A stretch of 64,000 nt of DNA, from contig NZ_JAUSUK010000001.1 in the NCBI RefSeq assembly GCF_030813515.1, positions 372,001 to 436,000 of the forward strand. The letters run 5' to 3'. Below the pieces are notes generated by a model. The model saw only the letters and a list, made by a program, of their open reading frames with translations, ran no database searches and was not told where the DNA came from. Positions 8,978 through 18,885 of the stretch are shown one piece after another. The position numbers were made by a program, and so were the translations under genes. Position 1 is the stretch's first letter. Each line of letters opens with the position of its first letter. The DNA comes from Rhodopseudomonas julia. GTDB lineage: Bacteria; Pseudomonadota; Alphaproteobacteria; Rhizobiales; Afifellaceae.

Positions 8978-10513
8978 TCAGCCTTGCTCGTCCATCGGCA
9001 AAGCAACGAAGCGCGAATTGCCGTTGCGCTCCACCTGCATGAGCACGGCCTTCCGGCCCTGGCCCTTCACGGCAGCGATCTGGTTTTCGAGATCGGAGCC
9101 GTTGCGCACGGCCTTGCCGCCGGCACGCACGATCACGTCGCCTTCCTCGAAGCCCTTCTGATCGGCCGGCGAGCCGCTGTCGACGCCGATGACGACGACG
9201 CCGTCGCCGTCCTGGCTCGGTTCGACCGCGAGACCGAGGCCTTCAAGGCTCGTCGGCGCGGCCTGTTCGCCGCTGTCTTGGGTATCGGCTGACGCCGTCT
9301 GCTTGCCGAGCTTGCCGAGTTCCACCTCGATCTTGCGTTCGCGGCCGTCGCGCAGAACCGTCAGCTCAACCTTGGTGTCAGGATCGTAAGCGGCGATCAT
9401 GCGGGCGAGTTCACGCGGGCCTTCGACCTTGTTGCCGTCGACTTGCGTGATGACATCACCGGCCTGGATGCCGGCCTGTTTCGCCGGACCGCCATCCTGC
9501 GGGTCCGCGACGAGCGCGCCCTCGGTGGAGGAGACGCCGAGGCCTTCGGCGATGTCTTCCGTCACCGGCTGGATCTGCACGCCGAGCCAGCCACGCGTCA
9601 CCGCACCGTCCTTGCGCAGCTCGGAAACGACATCGGTCACGACACTCGCCGGAATGGCGAAAGCGATGCCGACATTGCCGCCGGAGGGCGAGAAGATCGC
9701 TGTGTTCACGCCGACGACCTCACCCTTCATGTTGAAGGTCGGGCCACCGGAATTGCCGCGGTTCACCGGCGCATCGATCTGGATGAAATCGTCGTAGGGG
9801 CCGGCGCCGATGTCACGTCCGTCGGCGGAGACGATGCCCGCCGTCACGGTGCCGCCAAGCCCGAACGGATTGCCGACAGCCACGACCCACTGGCCGATCT
9901 TCGGCGCATCCTTGGAAAGGTTCACATAGGTGTAATCGTTGCCGTCGACCTTGAGGAGGGCGAGGTCTGTGCGTTCATCGACACCCACGACCTTGGCCGG
10001 GAGTTCCTTGCCGTCCTCCATGACGACGGTCACTTCGGAGCCATCCTCGACAACATGGTCGTTGGTGACGATGTAACCGTCCTGCGAAATGAAGAAGCCG
10101 GAACCCTGGCTCATGCCAAAGCGCGGATGATTGCGATGGTGGGGGCTGCGTCCGCGATCGTTGTTGTCGAAATCGAAACCACGCGGGCCGAAGCGCTTGA
10201 AGAATTCATTCAAGGGATTGTCATCGGGCAGGTCCGGCATGGAAAAGCCACGACCATCGCTTTGGAAGGTCACGGGATTGACTTCCGATTTCACCCGCAC
10301 GCTCACGACGGCGGGCTTCACCTTCTCCACGAGACCGGTGAAATCGGCCGGGCCTTGGTTTTGCACCTGCACCTGTTCGGCGCGGACCGGCTGCGTGTCG
10401 GACAGGATGGCGCCTGAGGCAGCCACACCCGCTACGCCAAGCGTCACAGCGCTGGCGAGAAGCGCATTCCGGAACTTTCCAAGTGTCGAAACGCGGTTCT
10501 TGTTGTTCGTCAT
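8978..10513 (-). CDS. degP: Do/HtrA-family periplasmic serine protease
   Basis: Periplasmic quality-control protease and chaperone, 511 residues. It has an Sec signal peptide (about 1-45), a trypsin-like domain with triad H153 (TNDHVV), D183 (ERTDLALLKV) and S255 (RGNSGGPTF), then two PDZ domains. A His/Asp/Arg-rich loop lies at about 110-135. ATG 10513 is chosen because it directly precedes the signal peptide. The neighbouring kinase/regulator pair probably responds to envelope stress together with it. The 5' leader carries a strong hairpin (separate entry). Confidence 0.95.
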   Translation of the reverse strand: MTNNKNRVSTLGKFRNALLASAVTLGVAGVAASGAILSDTQPVRAEQVQVQNQGPADFTGLVEKVKPAVVSVRVKSEVNPVTFQSDGRGFSMPDLPDDNPLNEFFKRFGPRGFDFDNNDRGRSPHHRNHPRFGMSQGSGFFISQDGYIVTNDHVVEDGSEVTVVMEDGKELPAKVVGVDERTDLALLKVDGNDYTYVNLSKDAPKIGQWVVAVGNPFGLGGTVTAGIVSADGRDIGAGPYDDFIQIDAPVNRGNSGGPTFNMKGEVVGVNTAIFSPSGGNVGIAFAIPASVVTDVVSELRKDGAVTRGWLGVQIQPVTEDIAEGLGVSSTEGALVADPQDGGPAKQAGIQAGDVITQVDGNKVEGPRELARMIAAYDPDTKVELTVLRDGRERKIEVELGKLGKQTASADTQDSGEQAAPTSLEGLGLAVEPSQDGDGVVVIGVDSGSPADQKGFEEGDVIVRAGGKAVRNGSDLENQIAAVKGQGRKAVLMQVERNGNSRFVALPMDEQG

Positions 10514-10543
10514 ATTGCTCGTTCTCCAGGGCGTTAACTCGTT

Positions 10544-10575
10544 GTCCGCTCCGCGGGGGGGCGCGCGGAGCGGAC
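10544..10575 (-). promoter_or_regulatory. 12-bp perfect inverted repeat in the degP leader
   Basis: GTCCGCTCCGCG and its exact complement are separated by 8 bases, 31 bp upstream of the degP start. No T-run follows on either side, so it is not an intrinsic terminator. In the degP transcript it would form a very stable hairpin ahead of the ribosome site. A role in mRNA stability or translation is inference only. Confidence 0.5.
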
Positions 10576-10754
10576 TGGAGGCCGCAGCAGGGGACAGGGG
10601 CAATGAGGTCCTGCTGCACGCTGAGAGATAGGTTAGCTCGGCTTACCGCGCAGTGACCCTGGAATTAAAACTTGGTAATCCGGAGCAGATCGGCGCGAGG
10701 GTCTCGATGGCTGCCTCCGCATTGCGCGCCCGCCGCACGCACGGATCTTCGCGC

Positions 10755-11192
10755 TCACGGCGCGCGCCGTGTCTCGCCAAATGTCCAGCCACGGTTGAGC
10801 GCGAAAACCACGATCGGCACGACACCGACCATGAACGGCAGCACCCAGAGATAGGACAGCGCCATCGCCTCGACGATGATGAAGATCGCCAGGCTGTTGA
10901 GGGCAAAGCCGATCAGGCTGACGACGGCGAATTTGAGAAAACTCGCCCAGCTCCGGCGCGTCGCGCCGAAGGTCCAGCGGTAATTGCCGAGATAGGAGAC
11001 GATGACGGCGCAGGCGAAGGCGAGCGTGTTGGCGAGCATCGGCTCAGCACGGAACACCTCGATGAAGATGACGAAAAGAACACTGTGAAAGGCCGTCGCC
11101 AGCCCGCCGACGATGCCGAATTTCAGATATTGGACGGCCGTCAGCGGCAGGCGCGCGACAAGCGCGTCGAGGCGCGGCTGCAGCCTCTTCAC
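10755..11192 (-). CDS. GtrA-family membrane protein
   Basis: A 145-residue protein with four predicted membrane helices and the family start QYLKFGIVGGLATAFHSVLF. GtrA proteins are the proposed flippases for undecaprenyl-linked sugars in O-antigen or glycan decoration. It lies 16 bp after a large GT-C-like gene and a GtrB-like transferase, the classic GtrA/GtrB/GT-C arrangement. Confidence 0.88.
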   Translation of the reverse strand: MKRLQPRLDALVARLPLTAVQYLKFGIVGGLATAFHSVLFVIFIEVFRAEPMLANTLAFACAVIVSYLGNYRWTFGATRRSWASFLKFAVVSLIGFALNSLAIFIIVEAMALSYLWVLPFMVGVVPIVVFALNRGWTFGETRRAP

Positions 11193-11208
11193 GCGCCCCT
11201 CCCCACCA

Positions 11209-13308
11209 TCACCGCCGCGGGCCTTCGAAGCGAGGATCGATCCAGGCCGCGGTTTTGCCGTCGGCCCTCGGCGGAAAGATCAGCGTCACCGGACCCGTCC
11301 CCGCGGGCATGGGGATCGTTTCGGCCGCCGCCCCGGCGGCAAGGCGCATCCGTGTCACCTTCTCGCCCCGCATGAGCTCCACATCCGCCTCCCGAGCGCA
11401 ATCGGCACAATCCAGGAGCGCGGTCGTGAAGACCCAGTCGTCGGCCACCGCCAGACGATGCGAAATTCGCCCCTTTGTCTCCAAGACCAGTCTCGCGTCC
11501 GTTTCCCCGTCGCCATCGTCGTGGCCATCGATCGCCCGAAAGCCGACCCGGCCGCCATTTTCCTGCGCAAGCTGACGGTATCGGTCCATCAGACGCATCG
11601 TCGGACGGACCTCATCGCGCGGCAGCCGGAGCTCGAGGAGGCTTCCCTCTCGGTTGAAACGCGCGGTGCGGTAATTGGAGGCGATATAATCGGCCAGCGG
11701 ATAAAGCACGGGCCTGGCCCGCAGCATCTGGCCGACATCCTGCACGATCACATCGGCCGGGGCGATTTCGAGATCGCTGATGACGCCGGCGACCTCTGCG
11801 GCCGTCGTCTGCGGCTCGAGATAGGTGAGCCGCGTCGCGTGCTCGGGCGCGAAGGCATAATAGATCGGCCGGATCGGATAGCTGAAGATGCGCTTGGGCC
11901 GACGCGCATCCAGGAACGCCGCAACACCTTTCAGTTCCTGGTACTGGTCCGGACGAAACTGAACGCCGCCGATGAGGGGGCGCGACGGCACCGAGTAAAA
12001 AAGCGCATCCGTGCCGAAGCGGAACGCGGCCGTCGAATTCGGATAGAAAACCGCAACCATCGCGCCCAATCCGAGCGCCCCGGCGACGAGATTGGTCAGG
12101 GCCGAGGCTGCGCCTCGCGGCTCATTCGCGGGCGAGCCTTGCATCCACGCGCCGAGACACAAAAGCGGCGGCGCCAGAAGCAGAACCATGGACGAAGTCC
12201 AGATCGCGGCCGCGAAGAGTGTGAGGGTCGCAAGGACGACGACACCCGCCTCGATCAGACGCCGGGACGAACGCACATCGATCGCGCGAGCCACCTCCCC
12301 CCGCCTCGCCCAGATCATGGCGATGGCGATCGGCGTCAGAACGACGAGTTCGGAGATCGAAAAGACGAGATGGAGATAATCGGAACGCCCGAGGGCGGAG
12401 ACCAACCGCAGGATCGCGTAGCTCAAGAACGCGATTGCGGCGGGCTCGGCGAAGACGCCGCTTAAAACGAACAGAGCTCCGATCAGCGCGATCTCGAGGA
12501 AGAAGACGTAATAGACGAAATTCTCAATCGCGAAGGGCGGGAACGGCAGATCCATCCCGGCGGGCTGGATGAAGAGCGCGTAGATCGACGTGTAATAGAG
12601 ATATTCCCCGACGGGCATGCCCTGCAGCGCCAGCGCTCCAATGCCTCCCGCCACGACCACGAAACTGCTGCCGGCGATCCACACAAGGCGCACGAGCCGT
12701 TCTCTAAATGGCTCTTTGCGTGCGGCGAGCTCGACCCAAAAAATCACCCAGGCAAGCAGGATGAAGACTTCCTGGCCGACCCAATAATTGAGGCCGAGGA
12801 GCAAGCCGGCTGCGAGGCTCCAGGCACGGTCGCCGCGCAGTCTGGTTCCTCCCATTGTCACGAGATAGGCGGCGAGCGCCAGCGCCGGCACGGCCGTGCG
12901 CAGCTGAAAGATCGGCGTCAGGAAGAGGAAGGTTGCGGCAACGAAAACCGCGATGGCGAAGGAGGCGCGCCCGAGAAGGGCGCGCGTGGCGGCAAGGGTC
13001 AGAGCGAAACTCGCCGCAATCTGGAACAGATAGGGTTCCAGCAGAATCGAAAACGACGTGGCACGAAAGGTCTCGCCGAAAAGCCGCTGCCCCAGCGCCA
13101 GATAATAATAAGAGCCCGGCGTGCGGAAATGGATGAAGTCGCGAATGAAGACTTCGCCGTGGTTGATCCAGCGTGCGAAATTGTGAAACAGCGCCTGATC
13201 GCCGAATTGGAACGAATAGATCGATTTGGCCCAGGCGAAGGCGACGCCCACCGACAGGATGCAGGCGAGAAGGAAAAGCGCCGCCGGGACGCGGGCCCGA
13301 GCCGTCAC
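11209..13308 (-). CDS. Polytopic membrane protein, probable GT-C-fold glycosyltransferase
   Basis: A 699-residue protein with about ten hydrophobic helices through residue 440 and a C-terminal soluble part. The N-terminal helix is followed by a periplasmic loop with FGDQALFHNFARWINHGEVF. An acidic residue in this first loop is typical of GT-C enzymes that use polyprenyl-phosphate sugars. I see no named family signature, so the function is inferred from fold and context: GtrB-like gene upstream (4-bp overlap) and GtrA-like gene downstream. It would transfer the flipped sugar onto a surface glycan. Confidence 0.65.
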   Translation of the reverse strand: MTARARVPAALFLLACILSVGVAFAWAKSIYSFQFGDQALFHNFARWINHGEVFIRDFIHFRTPGSYYYLALGQRLFGETFRATSFSILLEPYLFQIAASFALTLAATRALLGRASFAIAVFVAATFLFLTPIFQLRTAVPALALAAYLVTMGGTRLRGDRAWSLAAGLLLGLNYWVGQEVFILLAWVIFWVELAARKEPFRERLVRLVWIAGSSFVVVAGGIGALALQGMPVGEYLYYTSIYALFIQPAGMDLPFPPFAIENFVYYVFFLEIALIGALFVLSGVFAEPAAIAFLSYAILRLVSALGRSDYLHLVFSISELVVLTPIAIAMIWARRGEVARAIDVRSSRRLIEAGVVVLATLTLFAAAIWTSSMVLLLAPPLLCLGAWMQGSPANEPRGAASALTNLVAGALGLGAMVAVFYPNSTAAFRFGTDALFYSVPSRPLIGGVQFRPDQYQELKGVAAFLDARRPKRIFSYPIRPIYYAFAPEHATRLTYLEPQTTAAEVAGVISDLEIAPADVIVQDVGQMLRARPVLYPLADYIASNYRTARFNREGSLLELRLPRDEVRPTMRLMDRYRQLAQENGGRVGFRAIDGHDDGDGETDARLVLETKGRISHRLAVADDWVFTTALLDCADCAREADVELMRGEKVTRMRLAAGAAAETIPMPAGTGPVTLIFPPRADGKTAAWIDPRFEGPRR

Positions 13309-14300
13309 GCCTCGACCTCGCTCGGCCGCGTCGCCTCATCAGCATCCGGCAGGGCGTCAGGCTGGGCGTGCGGTTCGTGGATCTTGCGGACGATGTAGAG
13401 CGGGCGCTGCTTTGCTTCGATGAAGATGCGCGAGAGATATTCGCCGATCGCCCCGAGGCTCAGCATGGTGAGACCGTTGAAGAACATGATGGCGACGATC
13501 AGGGACGGATAGCCCGGCACGTCGCGGCCGAAGAGCATCGTGCGCACGATGACGACGATGGCATAGACGATCGCAAGACCCGCGATCGCCCCTCCAAGAT
13601 AGCTCCAGATGCGCAACGGGACGGAGCTGAACGAGGTGATGCCGTCGAGAGCGAAGTTCCACAACCGCCAGTATTTCCACTTGGTCTCGCCGGCGAAGCG
13701 TGCCTCGCGCGAATATTCGATGCAGGTCTGGCGGAACCCGACCCAGGCGAACAGCCCCTTGTTGAAACGGCTGCGCTCCGGCAGCGCACAGATGGCATCG
13801 ACCACCTTCCGGTCCATGAGGCGAAAATCGCCGACATTCGGCGGGATCTCGATTTCCGACAGCTTGTTCGCCGACCAATAGAACAGACCCGCCGTCCATC
13901 TCTTCATCGGCGTATCGGTCTGGCGCTCGGAGCGCACGGCGTTGACGACCTCGTAGCCCTCGCGCCACTTCTCCAGCATTCGGCCAATGAGCTCAGGCGG
14001 GTCCTGCAGATCGGCATCGAGCGGCACGACGCATTCGCCCCGCGACGCATCGAGGCCTGCGGTCAGCGCCGCCTCCTTGCCGAAATTGCGCGAGAGATCG
14101 ATCACCCGCAGATAGGGCGCCTTCTTCTGTCGCTCGATCAGGGCGGCGAGGGTCCGGTCACGGCTGCCGTCGTCGACGCAGATGATTTCGTAGGAGATGC
14201 CAAGCTCGGCCATCACGGCTTCGAGACGTTGAAAGAGGCCGTCCAGGCACTCTTCCTCGTTGTGCATCGGGATGACGAGACTGAGGCAGGGCTTGGTCAT
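13305..14300 (-). CDS. GtrB-like family 2 glycosyltransferase
   Basis: A 331-residue inner-membrane glycosyltransferase that would load a sugar onto undecaprenyl phosphate. The GT-A domain has LSLVIPMHNEE, the nucleotide-binding VDDGSRDRT, and the metal-site DADLQDPPE. Two C-terminal membrane helices lie at about 235-300 (IWSYLGGAIAGLAIVYAIVV and the following helix). The start MTKPCL (14300) is chosen over an 11-residue extension because it precedes the first strand. It overlaps the GT-C-like gene by ATGA. Confidence 0.9.
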   Translation of the reverse strand: MTKPCLSLVIPMHNEEECLDGLFQRLEAVMAELGISYEIICVDDGSRDRTLAALIERQKKAPYLRVIDLSRNFGKEAALTAGLDASRGECVVPLDADLQDPPELIGRMLEKWREGYEVVNAVRSERQTDTPMKRWTAGLFYWSANKLSEIEIPPNVGDFRLMDRKVVDAICALPERSRFNKGLFAWVGFRQTCIEYSREARFAGETKWKYWRLWNFALDGITSFSSVPLRIWSYLGGAIAGLAIVYAIVVIVRTMLFGRDVPGYPSLIVAIMFFNGLTMLSLGAIGEYLSRIFIEAKQRPLYIVRKIHEPHAQPDALPDADEATRPSEVEA

Positions 14301-14514
14301 AAGGGGCCGTCTGAGGCTGGCGAAACACGGCAATCGATCGCTCTTCTGATCGATCCGCCCTCGTCCGGCAAGGCGCTGGCCGCGCTTGTGACGGCTGAGG
14401 TCGCAAGCCGGGAGTTTTCAAGCCGGCCTGCGTCCGGCAGGCCACACTTGCCGCGGAGCAAGCACTGCCCGCGGGCATCGTGCCCTCGCCCAGACGATGA
14501 AGGGTGCGGCGGCC

Positions 14515-15015
14515 CTAGTACTTCTTCAAAATATCGGCGAGCGCCCGCTCCTCGGAGGCGGAAAGTTTCGATTCCGACAAGACGCGTGTGCCGCGGAAAC
14601 GCATGAAGAGCGCGATGCCGCCGATCAGAAGCACGATCACCGGCGCCCCCCACAAGAGCAGGTTCTTCCAGTCGAGGACCGGCCTCAGCAGCACGAACTC
14701 GCCATAGCGATCGACCAGAAATTTCTTCACCTCTTCGTCGGTGTCGCCGGCCTTGATGCGCTCGCGCACGAGCAGGCGCAGATCCTTGGCGAGGTCGGCA
14801 TTGGAATCGTCGATCGATTCGTTCTGGCAGACGAGGCAGCGCAGATGTTCTGAGAGGTCGCGCGCGCGCGCCTCGAGCTTCGGATCCTTCAGCATCTCGT
14901 CCGGCTCGACCGCCCAGGCCTGCGAGACGAGGTCGAAGCCGCCGCCACTCCGCAGTGCCCCTCCTGCGGGAAGCAACAGCGCCACGACGGCCAGCGCGAT
15001 CAGAAAGCGTTTCAC
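14515..15015 (-). CDS. ccmH: Cytochrome c maturation protein CcmH/CycL
   Basis: Membrane-anchored thiol protein that presents apocytochrome c for haem ligation, 166 residues. It has a signal peptide, then the redox motif LRCLVCQNES with the CxxC pair, and a C-terminal membrane helix (LLLWGAPVIVLLIGGIALF). The start is GTG 15015, preceded by a strong AGGAGG and overlapping the ccmF stop as GTGA. The longer ATG frame has no family similarity. Confidence 0.95.
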   Translation of the reverse strand: MKRFLIALAVVALLLPAGGALRSGGGFDLVSQAWAVEPDEMLKDPKLEARARDLSEHLRCLVCQNESIDDSNADLAKDLRLLVRERIKAGDTDEEVKKFLVDRYGEFVLLRPVLDWKNLLLWGAPVIVLLIGGIALFMRFRGTRVLSESKLSASEERALADILKKY

Positions 15016-17015
15016 GCCTTTGCCTCCTGCAGACGCTTGGCGCGTGCCGGTTTGGCGACGCCCACGCGAAAGCGCCTGTCGGACAGAGACACCGTCCCTC
15101 CGATCGCCATCAAGACCGCGCCCAGCCAAATGAAGGTGACGAGCGGCTTGAAATAGGCGCGCACGGTGAGCGAGCCGTCATCGTGCTGATCGCCGATCGA
15201 CACGTAAAGCTGCGAGAACCAGAAGGTCTTGATCGCCGCTTCCGTGGTCGACATCTGACGGGTGGAATAGAAGCGCTTCGCCGGCGCCATGGCGAGAAGC
15301 GCCTCGCCGTCGCGTGACACGACAAAGCGGTAGAGTTCCTCGCGGTAATTGTTCTCCGTATGCGGCACGTAGTCCTGATAGGTCAGCGTGTAACCGCCGG
15401 TTTCCAGCGATTCGCCGGGCTTCACGGAGATGATCGTCTCCGTCTGATAGGTGGTCGTGGCGACGATGCCGATCACCGTCACGCCGAGCCCGGCATGGGC
15501 GAGCGCCGTCGCAAAGGCCGTCCGCGGCATGCCCGTAAAGCGCGCCCAGGAGGTCTTCAGCGGCATCCGCCCGATGCCGGAGCGGTCGATGATCTCATTG
15601 GCAGCGCCGGCGATCAGCCAGATGCCGAGGCCGATCCCGACAGGCGCAAGCGGATGCTGCACGCCCTCGATGATCAAGGTCGCCACCACGGCGACGAAGG
15701 CAAGCACCATGGCGAAAAGCAGGCGCTGTGCTGCGGCGAATAGATCGCCGCGCTTCCAGGCGAGCATCGGCCCGAAGGGGACGGCCAGAAGCAGCGGCAC
15801 CATCAGGGGCGCGAAGGTGATGTTGTAGAACGGCGCGCCGACGGAAATCTTGTCCTTGGTGAGGGCTTCCAGCACGAGCGGATAAAGCGTTCCGGCGAAG
15901 ACCGTCGCCGTTGCCGCCACCAGGAAGAGGTTGTTGTAGAGAAGCGCGCCCTCACGGCTGATCGGTGCAAACAGGCCGCCCTGTTTCAGCTCCGGCGCCC
16001 GCCAGGCGAAAAGCGCCAGCGACCCGCCGATGAACAGAACCAGGATCGCCAGGATGAAGACGCCGCGCGTCGGGTCCGTGGCGAAGGCGTGCACGGAGGT
16101 CAGCACGCCCGAGCGCACCAGGAAGGTGCCGAGCAGCGACAGCGAGAAGGTGAGGATCGCCAGCAGGATCGTCCAGATCTTGAGCGCGCCCCGCTTCTCC
16201 ATGACGATCGCCGAATGCAGAAGAGCGGTTCCCGCCAGCCACGGCATGAAGGAGGCGTTTTCGACGGGGTCCCAGAACCACCAGCCACCCCAGCCGAGCT
16301 CGTAATAGGCCCAGTAGGAGCCCATGGCGATGCCGAGCGTCAGGAAGATCCAGGCCATCAGCGTCCAGGGCCGCACCCAGCGCGCCCAGGCCGCATCGAC
16401 ACGGCCTTCGATCAGCGCGGCAGCGGCGAACGAAAAGACGATCGAGAAGCCGACATAGCCGAGATAGAGAAGCGGCGGATGGATGGCGAGGCCGACATCC
16501 TGCAGGATCGGGTTGAGATCGCGCCCCTCGCCCGGCGCCGGCGTCAGGCGCAGGAACGGGTTCGACGTGGTCAGGATGAAGAGGAGGAAAGCGGTCGCGA
16601 CCCAGCCCTGCACGGCGAGCACGCGCGCCTTCAAGCTGACCGGCAGATTGCCGCCGAAGGCCGCCACCAGCGCCCCGAAGAGCGACAGGATCAGCACCCA
16701 CAGCATCATGGAGCCTTCGTGGTTGCCCCAGACGCCGGAAATCTTGAACAGAAGCGGCTTCGCCGAGTGCGAGTTCTCCCAGACATTCGCCACGGAGAAA
16801 TCGGAATTCACATAGGCGACGGTGAGCGCGCCAAAGGCAAAGGCCACATAAAGAAAGCCGATGAGGGTCGAGACGGTGCCCACCCGCATCAGCCGGTTGT
16901 CGCGCGCCGCGGCTCCCCAAAGAGGCACCGTCGACTGGATGAGCGACAGCGCCAGCGCCAGAACGAGGGCGTAATGGCCGAGCTCAGCGATCGAAAAACC
17001 AGACATCCAGGACAT
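15012..17015 (-). CDS. ccmF: Haem lyase subunit CcmF/CycK
   Basis: A 667-residue polytopic membrane protein that ligates haem to apocytochrome c together with CcmH. The WWD signature is present (GWGGWWFWDPVENASFMPWL) with the flanking PPLLYLGYVGFS segment. The start at 17015 overlaps the ccmE stop (TGATG); an 11-residue upstream extension into ccmE is less likely. It is part of ccmI-E-F-H. Confidence 0.96.
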   Translation of the reverse strand: MSWMSGFSIAELGHYALVLALALSLIQSTVPLWGAAARDNRLMRVGTVSTLIGFLYVAFAFGALTVAYVNSDFSVANVWENSHSAKPLLFKISGVWGNHEGSMMLWVLILSLFGALVAAFGGNLPVSLKARVLAVQGWVATAFLLFILTTSNPFLRLTPAPGEGRDLNPILQDVGLAIHPPLLYLGYVGFSIVFSFAAAALIEGRVDAAWARWVRPWTLMAWIFLTLGIAMGSYWAYYELGWGGWWFWDPVENASFMPWLAGTALLHSAIVMEKRGALKIWTILLAILTFSLSLLGTFLVRSGVLTSVHAFATDPTRGVFILAILVLFIGGSLALFAWRAPELKQGGLFAPISREGALLYNNLFLVAATATVFAGTLYPLVLEALTKDKISVGAPFYNITFAPLMVPLLLAVPFGPMLAWKRGDLFAAAQRLLFAMVLAFVAVVATLIIEGVQHPLAPVGIGLGIWLIAGAANEIIDRSGIGRMPLKTSWARFTGMPRTAFATALAHAGLGVTVIGIVATTTYQTETIISVKPGESLETGGYTLTYQDYVPHTENNYREELYRFVVSRDGEALLAMAPAKRFYSTRQMSTTEAAIKTFWFSQLYVSIGDQHDDGSLTVRAYFKPLVTFIWLGAVLMAIGGTVSLSDRRFRVGVAKPARAKRLQEAKA

Positions 17016-17467
17016 CACTGCGTCGCTGTCTCTTGGTTGTGCTTCCACAGACCCTGCGATTTCAGGGAATCGGCCACCTCACGGGGCATATAATTCTCGT
17101 CGTGCTTGGCCAGCACGCTGTCGGCATGGAAGCTGCCGTCGGGCTCCATCCGCCCTTCGGCGACGACGCCCTGCCCTTCGCGGAACAGATCCGGCAGGAT
17201 GCCGCGATACATGACCGGCACGACCTTGGCCGTATCGGTGATGGAGAAGAAGACTTCGCCGTCCTTTTCGCGCTTCACCGAACCTTCGGCGACGAGACCT
17301 CCAAGCCGGATGCGCGCCCCTGGGGCGACCTGCTTTTCGGCCAGTTCGCTCGGCGCGTAGAAAAAGACGATCTGGTCGTTGAGCGCATAGGCCACCAGGC
17401 CGACGGCGCTCGCAAGCACCAATCCGGCTCCGGCAATGAGCGACAAACGGCGTTGCTTGCGGGTCAT
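17015..17467 (-). CDS. ccmE: Cytochrome c maturation haem chaperone CcmE/CycJ
   Basis: A 150-residue periplasmic haem chaperone anchored by an N-terminal helix ([22 protein letters not shown]). It has an OB-fold body and the haem-binding motif [11 protein letters not shown], in which the His forms the covalent haem bond. It overlaps ccmI by 4 bp and touches ccmF by 1 bp, so the operon is translationally coupled. Confidence 0.96.
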   Translation of the reverse strand: MTRKQRRLSLIAGAGLVLASAVGLVAYALNDQIVFFYAPSELAEKQVAPGARIRLGGLVAEGSVKREKDGEVFFSITDTAKVVPVMYRGILPDLFREGQGVVAEGRMEPDGSFHADSVLAKHDENYMPREVADSLKSQGLWKHNQETATQ

Positions 17468-18717
17468 TGCGTCATCTCCTCCATGCCCGGGAGACGCAGG
17501 TCCTGGGCGAGCTGAGCGATTTCGCGCCGCTTCTCCGTGTCGGAGACCGACGCAAGGGCCGTGCGAGCGGCCTCGGCGGCGTCTTCACGCCGCCCAAGCA
17601 CGGCATAGGAACGGACAAGCTGCAGCCAGCCATCCGCATCGTCCGGCTTTTTCTCGAGTCGATCGGCCAGATTGTCGACCATGCCCTCGATCATCGCCAT
17701 GCGATCTTCAGGAGCCATGGCGCCGGCGGCGTCCATTTCCTCCTGGCTCGGCCCACGCGTGGGCGTCGCAGCCGGCGGTACGCCGGCATCGGCCTGCGCA
17801 CTCGGCGCATTCTCGCGCAGCGGTCCAAGCGCCGGCTTTTTCGGTTTGGCAAAGAGCGCGGCGGCCGTGTCCTTCTCGGCCCGTTCGATGCGCGCCACCG
17901 TCTCTTCGATCGCCGGCCGCCAGGCGGCATCGGCCGGCGCGTCGTCAAGAAGCGCGTGCAAGGCGGTCGTCGCGCCCTCGTTGTCGCCTTCCTGCTCCAT
18001 CGCGAGAGCCAGATAAAAACGTGCCTTGGCCGTATCGCTGTCGAGCTCAGCACCCGATTCGGCAGAGGCCTCGAATGCCTCGCGCGCTTCGTCGGTGACG
18101 ATGCCGCCGGAGGCCATGACGAGCGCTTCGCCGAGCGCCGTCTGCCTGGCCGGCGTGGAGCCGCCCAGGCGGATGACGTTGCGATAGGCACGGGCGGCAT
18201 CGACCGGACGGCCGAGACGCGAATAAACCGGCGCCAGAACCTCCCAGCCGCGGACATCATCGGGATTGCGCGCCAGATGGTCTTCCACACGTCCGACGAG
18301 GAGTGAAATGTTCTTGCTGTCCGGCGCATCGCCGAGACGCGCCTGCAACGGCTCGTCGGGAAGGCCCGGAGAGCCCTGCGCCAGATAAAGCCCGAGGCCC
18401 AGGAGCGGGATACCGACGAGCGCTAAGGCAGCCGTCGCCGCGCGCCGGAAACCGCCACCCGCAGACGCCGTCCGCGCCGCTTCGCGGCGGTCCGCAGCGA
18501 TCAGCCGGCGGCCGATCTCGGCCCTTGCCGCTTCGGCCTCTTCACCACCGATCCGTCCAGCCTCGCGATCGCGCTCGAGCTCATCGAGCTGACGGCGGTA
18601 AACTGCCGCGTCATAGTTTTCGCGCGAATCGACGGGCTTTCCCTCCCGCAGGAGAGGAAGAACCACGGCCAGAACAGCTATGACCGTGAAGATTGCAATC
18701 GCCAACCAGAGAAGCAT
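17464..18717 (-). CDS. ccmI: Cytochrome c maturation apocytochrome chaperone CcmI/CycH
   Basis: First gene of the ccm operon, 417 residues. Membrane helix 1 is at the N-terminus ([20 protein letters not shown]), followed by a cytoplasmic loop with [18 protein letters not shown], a second helix near 90-110 and a periplasmic TPR domain ([20 protein letters not shown] and later repeats). It delivers apocytochrome to CcmFH. Residues 285-330 are a Pro/Ala-rich insert. Confidence 0.92.
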   Translation of the reverse strand: MLLWLAIAIFTVIAVLAVVLPLLREGKPVDSRENYDAAVYRRQLDELERDREAGRIGGEEAEAARAEIGRRLIAADRREAARTASAGGGFRRAATAALALVGIPLLGLGLYLAQGSPGLPDEPLQARLGDAPDSKNISLLVGRVEDHLARNPDDVRGWEVLAPVYSRLGRPVDAARAYRNVIRLGGSTPARQTALGEALVMASGGIVTDEAREAFEASAESGAELDSDTAKARFYLALAMEQEGDNEGATTALHALLDDAPADAAWRPAIEETVARIERAEKDTAAALFAKPKKPALGPLRENAPSAQADAGVPPAATPTRGPSQEEMDAAGAMAPEDRMAMIEGMVDNLADRLEKKPDDADGWLQLVRSYAVLGRREDAAEAARTALASVSDTEKRREIAQLAQDLRLPGMEEMTQ

Positions 18718-18836
18718 GAGATCTCAAGCTCTTATCTTGGGCTAGATGTACCCGTCCAAAGTCAGGGTCACAATGCGACGAACACGCTTTCGTCTAGATA
18801 GGATGCCCAAGAACCTCGCGGCAGGTCACTTTTATC

Positions 18837-18859
18837 GGCCGCGGCACAAGACCGCGGCC
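18837..18859. terminator. Perfect 8-bp hairpin after the lipoprotein gene
   Basis: GGCCGCGG and CCGCGGCC flank a 7-base loop. It lies 27 bp downstream of the lipoprotein stop and upstream of ccmI. There is no clear T-run on the minus strand, so it may be a factor-dependent terminator or only a stability element. Confidence 0.35.
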
Positions 18860-18885
18860 TGTCGTCAAATCGAGATCTGCCGCGC

